Source: a virus
DNA length: 48,990 bases
Direction: 5' to 3' (one strand)
IMG/VR virus record: IMGVR_UViG_3300007345_000064
Location: 1-48,990 of that record
The position numbers were made by a program, and so were the translations under genes. The stretch's first letter is position 1. Each line of letters starts with the position of its first letter. This document shows, in pieces, positions 16,570-22,817 of this stretch. The notes under the pieces were generated by a model that did not search any database, was not told where the DNA came from, and saw only the letters and a program-made list of their open reading frames with translations.

Positions 16570-16642
16570 TAGCCGACCCCGGATTCGAACCGGGACTTGA
16601 GCGATTTTAAGTCGCTTGCCTCTGCCGTTGGGCTAGCCGGCC
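16570..16642 (-). tRNA. tRNA, anticodon UAA (reads as Leu), unusually short variable loop
   Basis: Cloverleaf on the minus strand: 7-bp acceptor GGCCGGC/GTCGGCT (two G-U pairs), 3-bp D stem GCC/GGC, anticodon stem AGCGA/TCGCT with loop CTTAAAA, giving UAA at 34-36, and T arm CCCGG-TTCGAAT-CCGGG. Discriminator A; no encoded CCA. The variable loop is only five bases (CAAGT), whereas bacterial tRNA-Leu is normally class II with a long variable arm. Codon UUA is implied; charging identity is not certain. Confidence 0.88.
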
Positions 16643-16839
16643 AGTGATGTCAGTATACAATCACTCTTGTGTTTCCGCCAGAAGTACAGTCTCTTCTCGT
16701 GTACTAGATGCCACGAGCTCACGAAACACACGTCACCCCAGATCGAGGAGACCCGAACACAGTCGTCTTCGAGCTGCTCGACCGAGGTGCACGCATCCAG
16801 TTCAGTTGCCTCGGGATTCAAGGCGGGCTCGGTAGGCAT
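16633..16839 (-). CDS. Possible small protein ending inside the tRNA gene, 68 aa
   Basis: MPTEPALNPEATELDACTSV, then a C-terminal half rich in aromatic and basic residues. Its stop codon is bases 8-10 of the tRNA and its last codons cover the tRNA promoter. It overlaps the membrane-protein gene upstream by 38 bases. Composition looks protein-like, but the overlap with an RNA gene leaves real doubt. Confidence 0.4.
   Translation of the reverse strand: MPTEPALNPEATELDACTSVEQLEDDCVRVSSIWGDVCFVSSWHLVHEKRLYFWRKHKSDCILTSLAG
16648..16663 (-). promoter_or_regulatory. tRNA promoter, -10 TATACT
   Basis: Minus strand TGATTGTATACTGACA. The same 16 bases occur at 20048-20063 on the plus strand, upstream of the structured RNA. 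The spacing puts transcription start a few bases before the tRNA 5' end. Confidence 0.6.
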
Positions 16840-17122
16840 CAGCTTCGACAGTGCAGGTCAGGTGAGCCCGGTTGCTATCAGACCGGACACCCTGGTTCAC
16901 GAAGTTTAGTATGCACCGTTCGTAGTGCTGACGGCTCAACTTTGCGTTTTCGTTAAAAATCGGGCTGTTCTGCTTGATGAACGCAGCCCCCAGAACAAAA
17001 ACGACTAGGAAGGTTGACCCAGCAAGTGCAGCCAGGATTGAGACACCAATAAGATCTGGGGTCCGCCACACGGCAGCAGTCTTAACCAGATCGCGGGAAT
17101 CAAGACGGACGCGGGTGTTCAT
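16802..17122 (-). CDS. Small single-pass membrane protein, 106 aa
   Basis: Start MNTRVRLDSRDLVKTAAVWR at 17122 is preferred to 17158. Residues ~25-50 (LIGVSILAALAGSTFLVVFV, then LGAAF) form one clear membrane helix; the N-terminal side is basic, so in the cytoplasm. The C-terminal soluble part has two Cys (ERCILN, LTCTV). Size and topology could fit a spanin or other lysis-accessory protein, but no lysis gene is near. Unknown. Confidence 0.6.
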   Translation of the reverse strand: MNTRVRLDSRDLVKTAAVWRTPDLIGVSILAALAGSTFLVVFVLGAAFIKQNSPIFNENAKLSRQHYERCILNFVNQGVRSDSNRAHLTCTVEADAYRARLESRGN

Positions 17123-17238
17123 GTGATTTGGGTGTGATCTGTGATTATGGTAGCACACTATGCGGCGGCCCCGGTAACGGGCTTTATTGCTGCGCCCACA
17201 GACTTTGCATTATTATGCTGCTAGCAACGAACTGACAC

Positions 17239-17856
17239 ATGTCCGTCTTACTGGATGAGAAATATGAGATTACTCATGACTGGTATACGAACCTGACTCG
17301 GAGCTATGAAGCGCTGCAATCCGAGCCACGCGCCAAAAAGCTTAATTTCAAACCTGATTCTAAGCGACTCATTCTCGAAATCGGTATCTACGAGGGCGCT
17401 TCTACAGTTTGGTGGTCCGACAACTTCCTAGAACACCCCGAAAGCCGCTTGATCACGATCGATCCTTTCACCGGCTCGGACGAACATATTGCCAGTCCTT
17501 CACAGTACCCAACCCTAAACCGTATCGAGCAAATCGCTCGGACCAACGTCGCCCGCAGCAAACAACCCGGCAAGGTCGACATTCGCAAGGGTCTCAGCTG
17601 GAACCTGTTCCCAGACCTGCTTGACGACCTCGAACAGGGTCTCGACATCCTCTACATCGACGGATCCCACGAAACCGTGGCTGTCATGCGCGACCTAACT
17701 CTGTTCTACCCCTACGTAAAACCCGGTGGCGCCGTAATCATCGACGATTACGCGTGGGACAGCGTTAAATCCGGCGTCGATGCCTGCGTTGCATCCTTTA
17801 TGGACGTAGAAAACGGCTTCTGCTGCTTCAACCAGCTCTGGACAATCAAAAAATGA
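17239..17856 (+). CDS. Class I SAM-dependent methyltransferase (Methyltransf_24-like)
   Basis: 205 residues. LILEIGIYEGASTVWWSDNF is the SAM motif I; LITIDPFTG the acidic strand; GLDILYIDGSHETVAVMRDL and YVKPGGAVIIDDYAWDSV complete the fold of small-molecule and sugar O-methyltransferases. ATG overlaps the stop of no earlier gene, but its own TGA overlaps the start of the exostosin gene by 4 bases, so they form an operon acting on the same glycan. Confidence 0.88.
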   Translation: MSVLLDEKYEITHDWYTNLTRSYEALQSEPRAKKLNFKPDSKRLILEIGIYEGASTVWWSDNFLEHPESRLITIDPFTGSDEHIASPSQYPTLNRIEQIARTNVARSKQPGKVDIRKGLSWNLFPDLLDDLEQGLDILYIDGSHETVAVMRDLTLFYPYVKPGGAVIIDDYAWDSVKSGVDACVASFMDVENGFCCFNQLWTIKK

Positions 17857-18734
17857 CCCGATTTAACGTAATCTGCACCGGATCCGGCATTCATAAATGG
17901 GGCAAATCCTGGGTCGAGCACATGCTCAGCCATCTGAACTGCAAATTCCACTATTTAACCCCCTCAGATGACATCCCACTCCTAGAAAAGTGTATTGTCG
18001 TCACCAACACGACGGAATCTTACTTTTACATTCGCCGTTTACAGCAGGCCCACCTCAAATACGGCGTCATTTTGCTGTCCGACGAGTGCCTCGACTCCTC
18101 ATTGGCGTTTTTAAATAACCCAGAGTGCGTGTTTCTGGCCCGAAACTACGTACACCCAGGCTGTTACCGAAACTTTAAAGTGTTTCACTTCGGGCTCGGC
18201 TACAAAAACGAGTTCGAGAAGTACGCAAACCCACGCCGAACCGCATCAAACCGCGAGTTTCTGTGGAGTTTCACCGGTTCGCTGAAGGCGGATCGACAAC
18301 ACGCCCTCGAAGTCTTCTCCCAATTCGAACCAAACTTCATGTACCTTGTCGAAAAGTTCGACGACCCGGAATATTTAACTACACAAAAATACGCCCAAAC
18401 CCTGAACGACAGCATTTTCGTTCTTGCACCAGCCGGTGGGGCGAGCAACGACTCGTTCAGGATTTACGAAGCTCTGGAATGCGGAGCAATTCCGGTCGTG
18501 ATGCGCAACACGCCACACCTACAGATCATGCCGAGCTACTGGCACGGGATCTTCCCAGGTTCAGATTTGCCGTTTGTCGTAGCAGACACGTGGGAAGAAG
18601 CTGCCGAACAAGTCCAATCGCTAATCAACGACAACCACGTCGAACTCGTTCGCAAAGAGTGTATGGATTTCTGGCGCAGCTGGAAAAAGTCGTGGAGGCT
18701 CGAATTCGAAAAACGAGCCGCCAGTCTCATTTAA
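17853..18734 (+). CDS. Exostosin-like glycosyltransferase (GT47 type)
   Basis: 293 residues. FTGSLKADRQHALEVF, NDSIFVLAPAGGASNDSFRI and YEALECGAIPVVM form the C-terminal nucleotide-sugar site of exostosin-family GT-B enzymes. The sequence from 17.2 to 18.7 kb is C-rich at third codon positions compared with 13.7-14.8 kb, hinting at separate acquisition of this pair. Confidence 0.85.
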   Translation: MTRFNVICTGSGIHKWGKSWVEHMLSHLNCKFHYLTPSDDIPLLEKCIVVTNTTESYFYIRRLQQAHLKYGVILLSDECLDSSLAFLNNPECVFLARNYVHPGCYRNFKVFHFGLGYKNEFEKYANPRRTASNREFLWSFTGSLKADRQHALEVFSQFEPNFMYLVEKFDDPEYLTTQKYAQTLNDSIFVLAPAGGASNDSFRIYEALECGAIPVVMRNTPHLQIMPSYWHGIFPGSDLPFVVADTWEEAAEQVQSLINDNHVELVRKECMDFWRSWKKSWRLEFEKRAASLI

Positions 18735-18889
18735 GACTCATTTTGAACACGTTCCATGCAGTACGACCGGAACAGTTCTTTACACTCGTCGTCAGAAATC
18801 CCTAAAGCCTTGGCTGCCTTAGGTACATTCCAGCGAGCCTTAAACAACATATCCAAAGGATCTACTTCATCTGATTTCAAGTTCCCCAT
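18731..18889 (-). CDS. Small HTH-like protein, 52 aa
   Basis: MGNLKSDEVDPLDMLFKARW followed by NVPKAAKALGISDDECKELF: a helix-turn-helix-like 'AAKALGIS' core. Stop TTAA is shared with the convergent exostosin gene and its start lies inside the upstream small gene. Probably a small DNA-binding regulator; evidence is one short motif. Confidence 0.6.
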   Translation of the reverse strand: MGNLKSDEVDPLDMLFKARWNVPKAAKALGISDDECKELFRSYCMERVQNES

Positions 18890-19025
18890 TTTTATCCCAA
18901 CTCATGTACGTACTCAGACGATGGCGGTCGACGTTGGCTTGGAACTTAGCCACGGTCGTCGGATTCACGCCGCTATTTAACTTTATCAGCTTCGCAAGCT
19001 GAACAACGATGGGGACGTCGCCCAT
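18867..19025 (-). CDS. Small hypothetical protein, 52 aa
   Basis: MGDVPIVVQLAKLIKLNSGV, then NPTTVAKFQANVDRHRLSTY. Overlaps the next gene by 23 bases in another frame, as do several neighbours. An in-frame stop lies eleven codons or so before the ATG. No family recognised. Confidence 0.5.
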   Translation of the reverse strand: MGDVPIVVQLAKLIKLNSGVNPTTVAKFQANVDRHRLSTYMSWDKNGELEIR

Positions 19026-19335
19026 CACGGAGGGGTCTGCTTCCACAACGGGCGCTTAAATCCCTCTTAATTTACTCCCAACCGAATCAAAAAACGGATG
19101 GTCCTTCGGCAGTTACAGCAGGACGGTAACGAACACCCCGATAGCAAAGCCAGAGCGTGGCGCGATGCACAAGCGACCACCAAGCTAGGTGGTTCTTGTG
19201 ATGCTGTTCGCGATCATATGTAACACCGCGATACGTAATTGTTGTCACTACAGTTCAGCAACTGTAGTTATTCTAAAGACTGTAACGTGAGCTACTTAGT
19301 TTAGGGTGTTACAAGATGAGTTAAGAAAACCTTAG
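19026..19335. other. Gap with no confident gene
   Basis: Contains a plus-strand frame from ATG 19090 (MVLRQLQQDGNEHPDSKARA, 41 residues) that looks somewhat protein-like but has no ribosome binding site, and imperfect inverted repeats such as ACTACAGTTCAGCAACTGTAGT (19251-19272; arms CTACAGTT and AACTGTAG). Possibly regulatory. Confidence 0.3.
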
Positions 19336-19563
19336 TTACACACCCTTAAGCATCCCACGCTGACGAAGCAACTCGATCAAGCTTCCTCCGGGAGCGTTCT
19401 CTAAAAGCTCGTTCATACGGCGATCGTCCCGCCGTTGATTGACCAGATCACGAAACTGATCTTGATCAAGAGGGAAAGAAACGTCACCGTCACCGGTAAC
19501 ACCAGCAATCATCTGCTCGGCGATGACTTTATCGAGGAACTGCTTAGCGATGTCGCCGGGCAT
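19336..19563 (-). CDS. Hypothetical protein, 75 aa
   Basis: MPGDIAKQFLDKVIAEQMIA, then a charged helix ending SLIELLRQRGMLKGV. Plausible length and composition; no close neighbours on its strand and no recognised family. Confidence is moderate for that reason. Confidence 0.55.
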   Translation of the reverse strand: MPGDIAKQFLDKVIAEQMIAGVTGDGDVSFPLDQDQFRDLVNQRRDDRRMNELLENAPGGSLIELLRQRGMLKGV

Positions 19564-19636
19564 GTCGTTAAAAATACCTGAGTTAACTTTAGCGTGTAAA
19601 AGATCCTAGGATTAAATCGACCTACATCTCCCCAAA

Positions 19637-19831
19637 GTGACTCGGGAGTGGAATACACCCACGCGTGAACCGTGGAATACAGCGATTAAGACTGCACTAG
19701 ACACTCTAGACAAACATAATCAGTTTTATTTTAAAACAAACGATACAAAACACTTGATTTTAGCTCAATTACTACGAGATTACGTAAATTATCTTAAAAA
19801 TTTGATCACGGAGACCGAAGACCAGCCCTAA
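19637..19831 (+). CDS. Hypothetical protein, 64 aa
   Basis: GTG start, then MTREWNTPTREPWNTAIKTA and a helical region ending LLRDYVNYLKNLITETED. First gene of the long plus-strand series. Downstream of its stop is a CCGC-TTC-GCGG hairpin followed by GCGCC, one of a set of similar hairpins in this region. Function unknown. Confidence 0.6.
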   Translation: MTREWNTPTREPWNTAIKTALDTLDKHNQFYFKTNDTKHLILAQLLRDYVNYLKNLITETEDQP

Positions 19832-19833
19832 CT

Positions 19834-19846
19834 CCGCTTCGCGGGC
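19834..19846 (+). repeat. UUC-loop hairpin, family member 1
   Basis: CCGC-TTC-GCGG then GCGCCTTCAT, directly after a stop codon. Related hairpins follow stops at 23033 and 24482 and precede the gene at 25367. Confidence 0.5.
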
Positions 19847-19858
19847 GCCTTCATGGTG

Positions 19859-19867
19859 TGCTATAGT
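19859..19867 (+). promoter_or_regulatory. Putative extended -10, TGCTATAGT
   Basis: TG-C-TATAGT 26 bases before the ATG at 19893; the best match in the window to the recurring TGCTANNNT pattern. Confidence 0.55.
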
Positions 19868-19892
19868 AAGCACGTAGTCACATCACAAGCAC

Positions 19893-19997
19893 ATGCGCAC
19901 CTACAAAGTCCGTCTCGGCGTCTCTGGTCGTTCAGTCGGTAGCCGCACGGGAAGAAAAACCTCTTCTAGCTGGAGCAAGCGCGTCCGCTGGACCTGA
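19893..19997 (+). CDS. Tiny basic peptide, 34 aa
   Basis: MRTYKVRLGVSGRSVGSRTG, then an Arg/Lys/Ser/Trp-rich tail. It has its own -10 site upstream and a strong terminator 14 bases downstream, so it forms a single-gene transcription unit. That arrangement argues that it is real despite its size. Highly basic: RNA, DNA or host-enzyme binding is likely, but no homologue is known to me. Confidence 0.55.
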   Translation: MRTYKVRLGVSGRSVGSRTGRKTSSSWSKRVRWT

Positions 19998-20010
19998 AAA
20001 GTTTGACGAG

Positions 20011-20036
20011 TCGCCCCACGCGGGCGATTTTTTTTT
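20011..20036 (+). terminator. Rho-independent terminator
   Basis: TCGCCC (20011-20016), loop CACGC, GGGCGA (20022-20027), then nine T. The loop and stem contain the strand-biased octamer CCACGCGG. Confidence 0.85.
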
Positions 20037-20047
20037 CGACAAGCGGC

Positions 20048-20063
20048 TGATTGTATACTGACA
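20048..20063 (+). promoter_or_regulatory. Putative promoter of the structured RNA region
   Basis: TGATTGTATACTGACA, identical over 16 bases to the tRNA promoter on the other strand at 16648-16663. The next start codon of a convincing gene is 1.2 kb away, so it most likely drives a non-coding transcript. Confidence 0.55.
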
Positions 20064-20176
20064 CTCAAAAGTTTTACCTCAATTTCCCAGCAAGATACCC
20101 ATACCCTTCTCGCCCGGGGCGTCGTCGAAAGGCTCTATTTAAAAAAAAGGCGAATTGCGGGCAGGATTGCGCATAC

Positions 20177-20193
20177 ATGTAAACCATTTACAT
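20177..20193. promoter_or_regulatory. Perfect inverted repeat, operator-like
   Basis: ATGTAAA-CCA-TTTACAT, 7-base arms, between the promoter at 20048 and the alternating tract. Possible regulator site or small RNA hairpin. Confidence 0.4.
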
Positions 20194-20207
20194 TTATATT
20201 TAGGCCC

Positions 20208-20318
20208 CCGCGTGCGTGCGCGTGTACATGTGCGCGTGTGCGCCTGCGTGTACGCGTGTGCGCGTATATACGCGCGTGGGTGTGCGCGTTACATTCGCGC
20301 GTGCGGACGCGTGCGCCC
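20208..20318. repeat. Alternating purine-pyrimidine (GC/GT) tract
   Basis: About 110 bases almost wholly of GC, GT, AC, TA and CG steps, with the 16-base palindrome GCGCGTATATACGCGC at 20261-20276. Such DNA can adopt the Z form or extrude a cruciform; the TA core could also open easily. ORFs across it are artefacts of the repeat. Nothing else in the window resembles it. Confidence 0.75.
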
Positions 20319-20344
20319 GGTTCTTGTTACCTACCAGCAAGCCC

Positions 20345-21095
20345 CGGAGAGTGTGCCAATCAACTATCCGGCACAAGACTGTTGACTCCCTGCACTGATC
20401 CGGCATACCTTGTGGTCACTGGAGGAACGGGGTGAGAGCCACGCCGCCAGGGCACCTGGACAACCGAAGAGGAACCGCCGGGCCGAACCAGCCCCGCAAC
20501 TGCCGCCGATGGTAGGGAGAACATCCCCGAAGTGTAGGCGATGGCAGACGTGGTGTGCCGGAACGTGAAGCAGCGGATCCTTAAAGGTAACTAGGTGAGA
20601 GAACCTTGACAATCTAAATAGTTAGTCGTGCTGAGATAGTTTGCACGGAAAGCCTAAGGTATGGCTAACTGTTTTACATAATGTGGCACCGTCAAGAGAC
20701 GGAACTAGGGGTGCGAGCGATCCCCCGAGCACAATAGAGTTGCAACCCGACTCGCTAAGTGTGCACGGTGCCGTATGTCAGCAGGTATCTTGTCTGTAAC
20801 TAAGGAAATGTATCGGCGTTAAACATTAGCCACGCTCGCCACGTGGCGACTGAATACAACCTACATGCTGTCCGTATGTAGTTAGTTACAGTACACAAGC
20901 TGTGTCCAGAGTATCTGTCCTTAGTGCAGGTACGCTGGACAGACTACCTAAGCTCCACTGCACCGTCTGTGCACGATGGCAGCGCAGGATTATATAGTTT
21001 GTGTGCACAATTGTGTGCTGTAACTAACTACATGCAGCAGTTTAGTTTCAGTTAGCTGGCCCGACTTTTAGTTGGGGAAGTCCAGCTAACGCCTA
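20345..21095 (+). ncRNA. Large structured non-coding RNA candidate (GOLLD-like?)
   Basis: No convincing ORF, but many nested complementarities. CCGGCATACC (20400-20409) pairs with GGTGTGCCGG (20552-20561). AATAGTTAG (20617-20625) pairs with CTAACTGTT (20665-20673) around an inner CGTGC/GCACG. GGCACCGT (20685-20692) pairs with ACGGTGCC (20765-20772) enclosing GGGG/CCCC and GAGT/ACTC arms. A 23-bp helix joins 20876-20898 to 21011-21033 with one G-U. The 3' hairpin is GTTAGCTGG (21051-21059) with CCAGCTAAC (21082-21090), stacked on CCCGAC/GTTGGG. Length near 0.75 kb, phage location and complexity recall GOLLD RNA, but I could not compare it with the family model. It may start as early as ~20066. 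Confidence 0.7.
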
Positions 21096-21239
21096 GCGTA
21101 TTGTCGCTTGGTATGTATCAGGATCAAGTTAGATCATTCTTGATCACAGACTGTAGACTCTCTCCCCAAGCTTATCAGTTTGGTGAGGGATTCACTCCCT
21201 CTTTGTTGTTAGCTGCCAGCTCTATTGCTGGTGAATGTT

Positions 21240-21548
21240 ATGAACATCCGCACGAACAATGTTCCTCGCGATCTGATGCACTTGTGCGACTTTAGCCCAT
21301 CAGATCAAGACAAGATCCGCAAGCAATACGATTGGATGGATCCTAATGATCTTGAGTGTAACTATGGTTTCTTTAAATATCGTGGTTGCATTTATCATCT
21401 GCAAGAGTTTCTAACTACAGAGAATGTAGCGTCCGGTGCTCTTACTGAATGGGATGGATGCCTCGGCGATTCATATTTCAGCGGCACACTTATCAAGCTC
21501 GCCGACAACGACTGCGACCGTGTGATCGTAGGTCGTTACTTCTGCTGA
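21240..21548 (+). CDS. Conserved small phage protein, 102 aa
   Basis: Start MNIRTNNVPRDLMHLCDFSP at 21240 rather than the TTG at 21225. The pattern NIRTNNVPRDL...FFKYRGCIYHLQEF...WDG...DSYFSGTLIKL...VIVGRYF matches a type of small early protein I recognise from marine and freshwater phages, without known function. First gene after the structured RNA and probably on the same transcript. Confidence 0.75.
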   Translation: MNIRTNNVPRDLMHLCDFSPSDQDKIRKQYDWMDPNDLECNYGFFKYRGCIYHLQEFLTTENVASGALTEWDGCLGDSYFSGTLIKLADNDCDRVIVGRYFC

Positions 21549-21552
21549 TTAA

Positions 21553-21579
21553 CTGTAACTAATCCAACGCAATCAAACC
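21553..21579 (+). repeat. Leader repeat CTGTAACTAATCCAAC, copy 1
   Basis: CTGTAACTAATCCAACGCAA, followed directly by the ATG at 21580. No Shine-Dalgarno. Other copies at 21842, 22252 and 22593; weaker ones near 24093, 25041 and 26834. Confidence 0.7.
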
Positions 21580-21837
21580 ATGACTGAACTGCAAACTACT
21601 GTGTACACTCTGCCCGCACACTGGGCCAGCATTCTGATCAACCACGATTACACCGGCACAAGTGACGAAGAAGAACAAGAGATTAGTAACTTTATCGACG
21701 GTGAATTCGGTGAGTCTCTGTTCTGTACTGTGTGCCTAACTGATAACGACAGCGAACCCGAGTTCCGTAAGTATCATGACGCACAACCTTATGGTGTGCT
21801 TGCTTGTGACTGCCTGGACTACACATTCATTCACTGA
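21580..21837 (+). CDS. Small acidic early protein, 85 aa
   Basis: VYTLPAHWASILINHDYTGTSDEEEQEIS, then EFGESLFCTV and a final LACDCLDYTFIH. The YTLPAHWAS-LIN-DYTG opening is a recurring form in phage and plasmid small proteins. Strongly acidic, so a protein-binding (host-inhibitor or DNA-mimic) role is conceivable; not shown. Confidence 0.75.
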   Translation: MTELQTTVYTLPAHWASILINHDYTGTSDEEEQEISNFIDGEFGESLFCTVCLTDNDSEPEFRKYHDAQPYGVLACDCLDYTFIH

Positions 21838-21841
21838 TCAA

Positions 21842-21868
21842 CTGTAACTAACCCAACACAATCTGATC
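21842..21868 (+). repeat. Leader repeat, copy 2
   Basis: CTGTAACTAACCCAACACAA, then TCTGATC and the ATG at 21869. Eighteen bases are shared exactly with copy 3. Confidence 0.7.
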
Positions 21869-22084
21869 ATGACCAAAGAGTCTTACTACTTTGTCGCTGA
21901 ACGTACAACAACTCGCCGTGGTTGTACTCAAGATAAGCAGGAACTTATCTGCATCAACGCCGATAGTTTCCACGCTGCTGATAAGTGGATCAACGCCAAC
22001 TACAAAGGTTGGATTCATTATCACGTCACCGAACCCGCGCCTTATCTGTTCACTGCCACCAACTTTTGCGCTTACTCTGCCTGA
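21869..22084 (+). CDS. Small early protein, 71 aa
   Basis: MTKESYYFVAERTTTRRGCT, then ELICINADSFHAADKWINAN and YHVTEPAPYLFTA. Compact alpha/beta make-up. Bounded by leader repeat upstream and followed 2 bases later by the next gene. Not recognised beyond resembling other short phage proteins. Confidence 0.7.
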   Translation: MTKESYYFVAERTTTRRGCTQDKQELICINADSFHAADKWINANYKGWIHYHVTEPAPYLFTATNFCAYSA

Positions 22085-22086
22085 TT

Positions 22087-22251
22087 ATGACCTACTACAT
22101 CAACCGCCAAGCTGGCCGTTATCACGAAACGGTCGATGAGTTTGTGTCACGTTCTGAAGCAGAACGTATGTGTAAAGAGTACCAATTCGGCGAGCACGGT
22201 AGAGCTTACTTCTACGTCTCTCGTGTTGCACGTCCTAACTGGACTGTCTGA
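22087..22251 (+). CDS. Conserved small phage protein, 54 aa
   Basis: MTYYINRQAGRYHETVDEFVSRSEAERMCKEY, then FYVSRVARPNW. The YYIN-x3-G-R-ETVDEF-SR-EA-x-M-KEY pattern recurs in small early proteins of phages. The longer frame from 21985 only reads backwards through the preceding gene, so the ATG two bases after that gene's stop is chosen. Confidence 0.75.
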   Translation: MTYYINRQAGRYHETVDEFVSRSEAERMCKEYQFGEHGRAYFYVSRVARPNWTV

Positions 22252-22284
22252 CTGTAACTAACCCAACACAATCACATTAACATC
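22252..22284 (+). repeat. Leader repeat, copy 3
   Basis: CTGTAACTAACCCAACACAA immediately after the stop of the preceding gene, then an A/C-rich spacer to the ATG at 22285. Confidence 0.7.
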
Positions 22285-22557
22285 ATGGCAACCATTCAAC
22301 ATCTCTGTGCTCGCAACGATGTCAACGGCAACCCACAACGTTTGTATGTTCTATCTGTAGACGGTGAGCAGATCGCTGCGTGGGATGAAGGCTACCTAGG
22401 TCACCACGCTATGCCTGGTATCTGGCGCGATGCTGCATACAATGCAGAGCGTATTGATTGCAGCGTGGCACTGTATCGCAAACTATTGCGTACACTTCCT
22501 TCACCCGATTGGGCTCACGATGTGCCAGGTTATGCACATCTCCGCGAGCACGTTTGA
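22285..22557 (+). CDS. Conserved small phage protein, 90 aa
   Basis: RNDVNGNPQRLYVLSVDGEQIAAWDEGYLG: NDVNGNP-RLYV followed by a short sheet and DEGY recurs in small phage proteins. C-terminal half helical. Function unknown. Preceded by leader copy 3 and followed by leader copy 4. Confidence 0.75.
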   Translation: MATIQHLCARNDVNGNPQRLYVLSVDGEQIAAWDEGYLGHHAMPGIWRDAAYNAERIDCSVALYRKLLRTLPSPDWAHDVPGYAHLREHV

Positions 22558-22592
22558 TCAATTCACTGTCATCAATTCCCCTGCATCTGCCT

Positions 22593-22620
22593 CCGTAACT
22601 AACCCAATCGCGCCCTAATT
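22593..22620 (+). repeat. Leader repeat, copy 4 (variant)
   Basis: CCGTAACTAACCCAATCG, diverging after CCCAA, then GCGCCCTAATT and ATG at 22621. Confidence 0.6.
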
Positions 22621-22815
22621 ATGTACATCGACAACACACAACTTGACCGTGAATTCATGCGTCGCATGATACGTGCGTATGAACAGGATCTGCTGCAGTT
22701 AGTCAGCGAAACCCCAGATCACCCTGGTGGTGACTGGGCACGCGAACATCTAGCCAAACTAGAAGAACTGCGCGGACTTACATTCAGCTCATTCACTCAA
22801 ACTGTTACCTTCTGA
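22621..22815 (+). CDS. Small early protein, 64 aa
   Basis: MYIDNTQLDREFMRRMIRAY, EQDLLQLVSETPDHPGGDWA, then a leucine-rich helix. Mostly alpha-helical and acidic. Two bases separate it from the next gene. No family recognised. Confidence 0.68.
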   Translation: MYIDNTQLDREFMRRMIRAYEQDLLQLVSETPDHPGGDWAREHLAKLEELRGLTFSSFTQTVTF

Positions 22816-22817
22816 TC

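Noticed and set aside
19090-19221. Plus-strand ORF MVLRQLQQDG..., 41 residues
   Set aside because: Protein-like but no ribosome site, no clear start and no neighbours; not enough to call.
20155-20435. ORFs across the GC/GT tract (Arg/Val/Cys-rich translations)
   Set aside because: Open on both strands because of the simple repeat; no start site or protein-like composition.
20400-20570. Possible cobalamin riboswitch (CCCCGCAACTG resembles the conserved core)
   Set aside because: The GGTG-like and CCCGCAAC-like blocks are too far apart (~75 bases), no B12 box follows, and the next gene has no cobalamin link.
20450-20570. Possible RNase P RNA (GAAGAGGAA..CCGGGCC and CCGCCGATGG)
   Set aside because: Only short matches; the conserved P4 halves and the rest of the core are absent.
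21101-21295. Plus-strand ORF of 64 codons overlapping the start of 21240-21548
   Set aside because: Runs into a better-supported gene in another frame; composition unlike the early genes.
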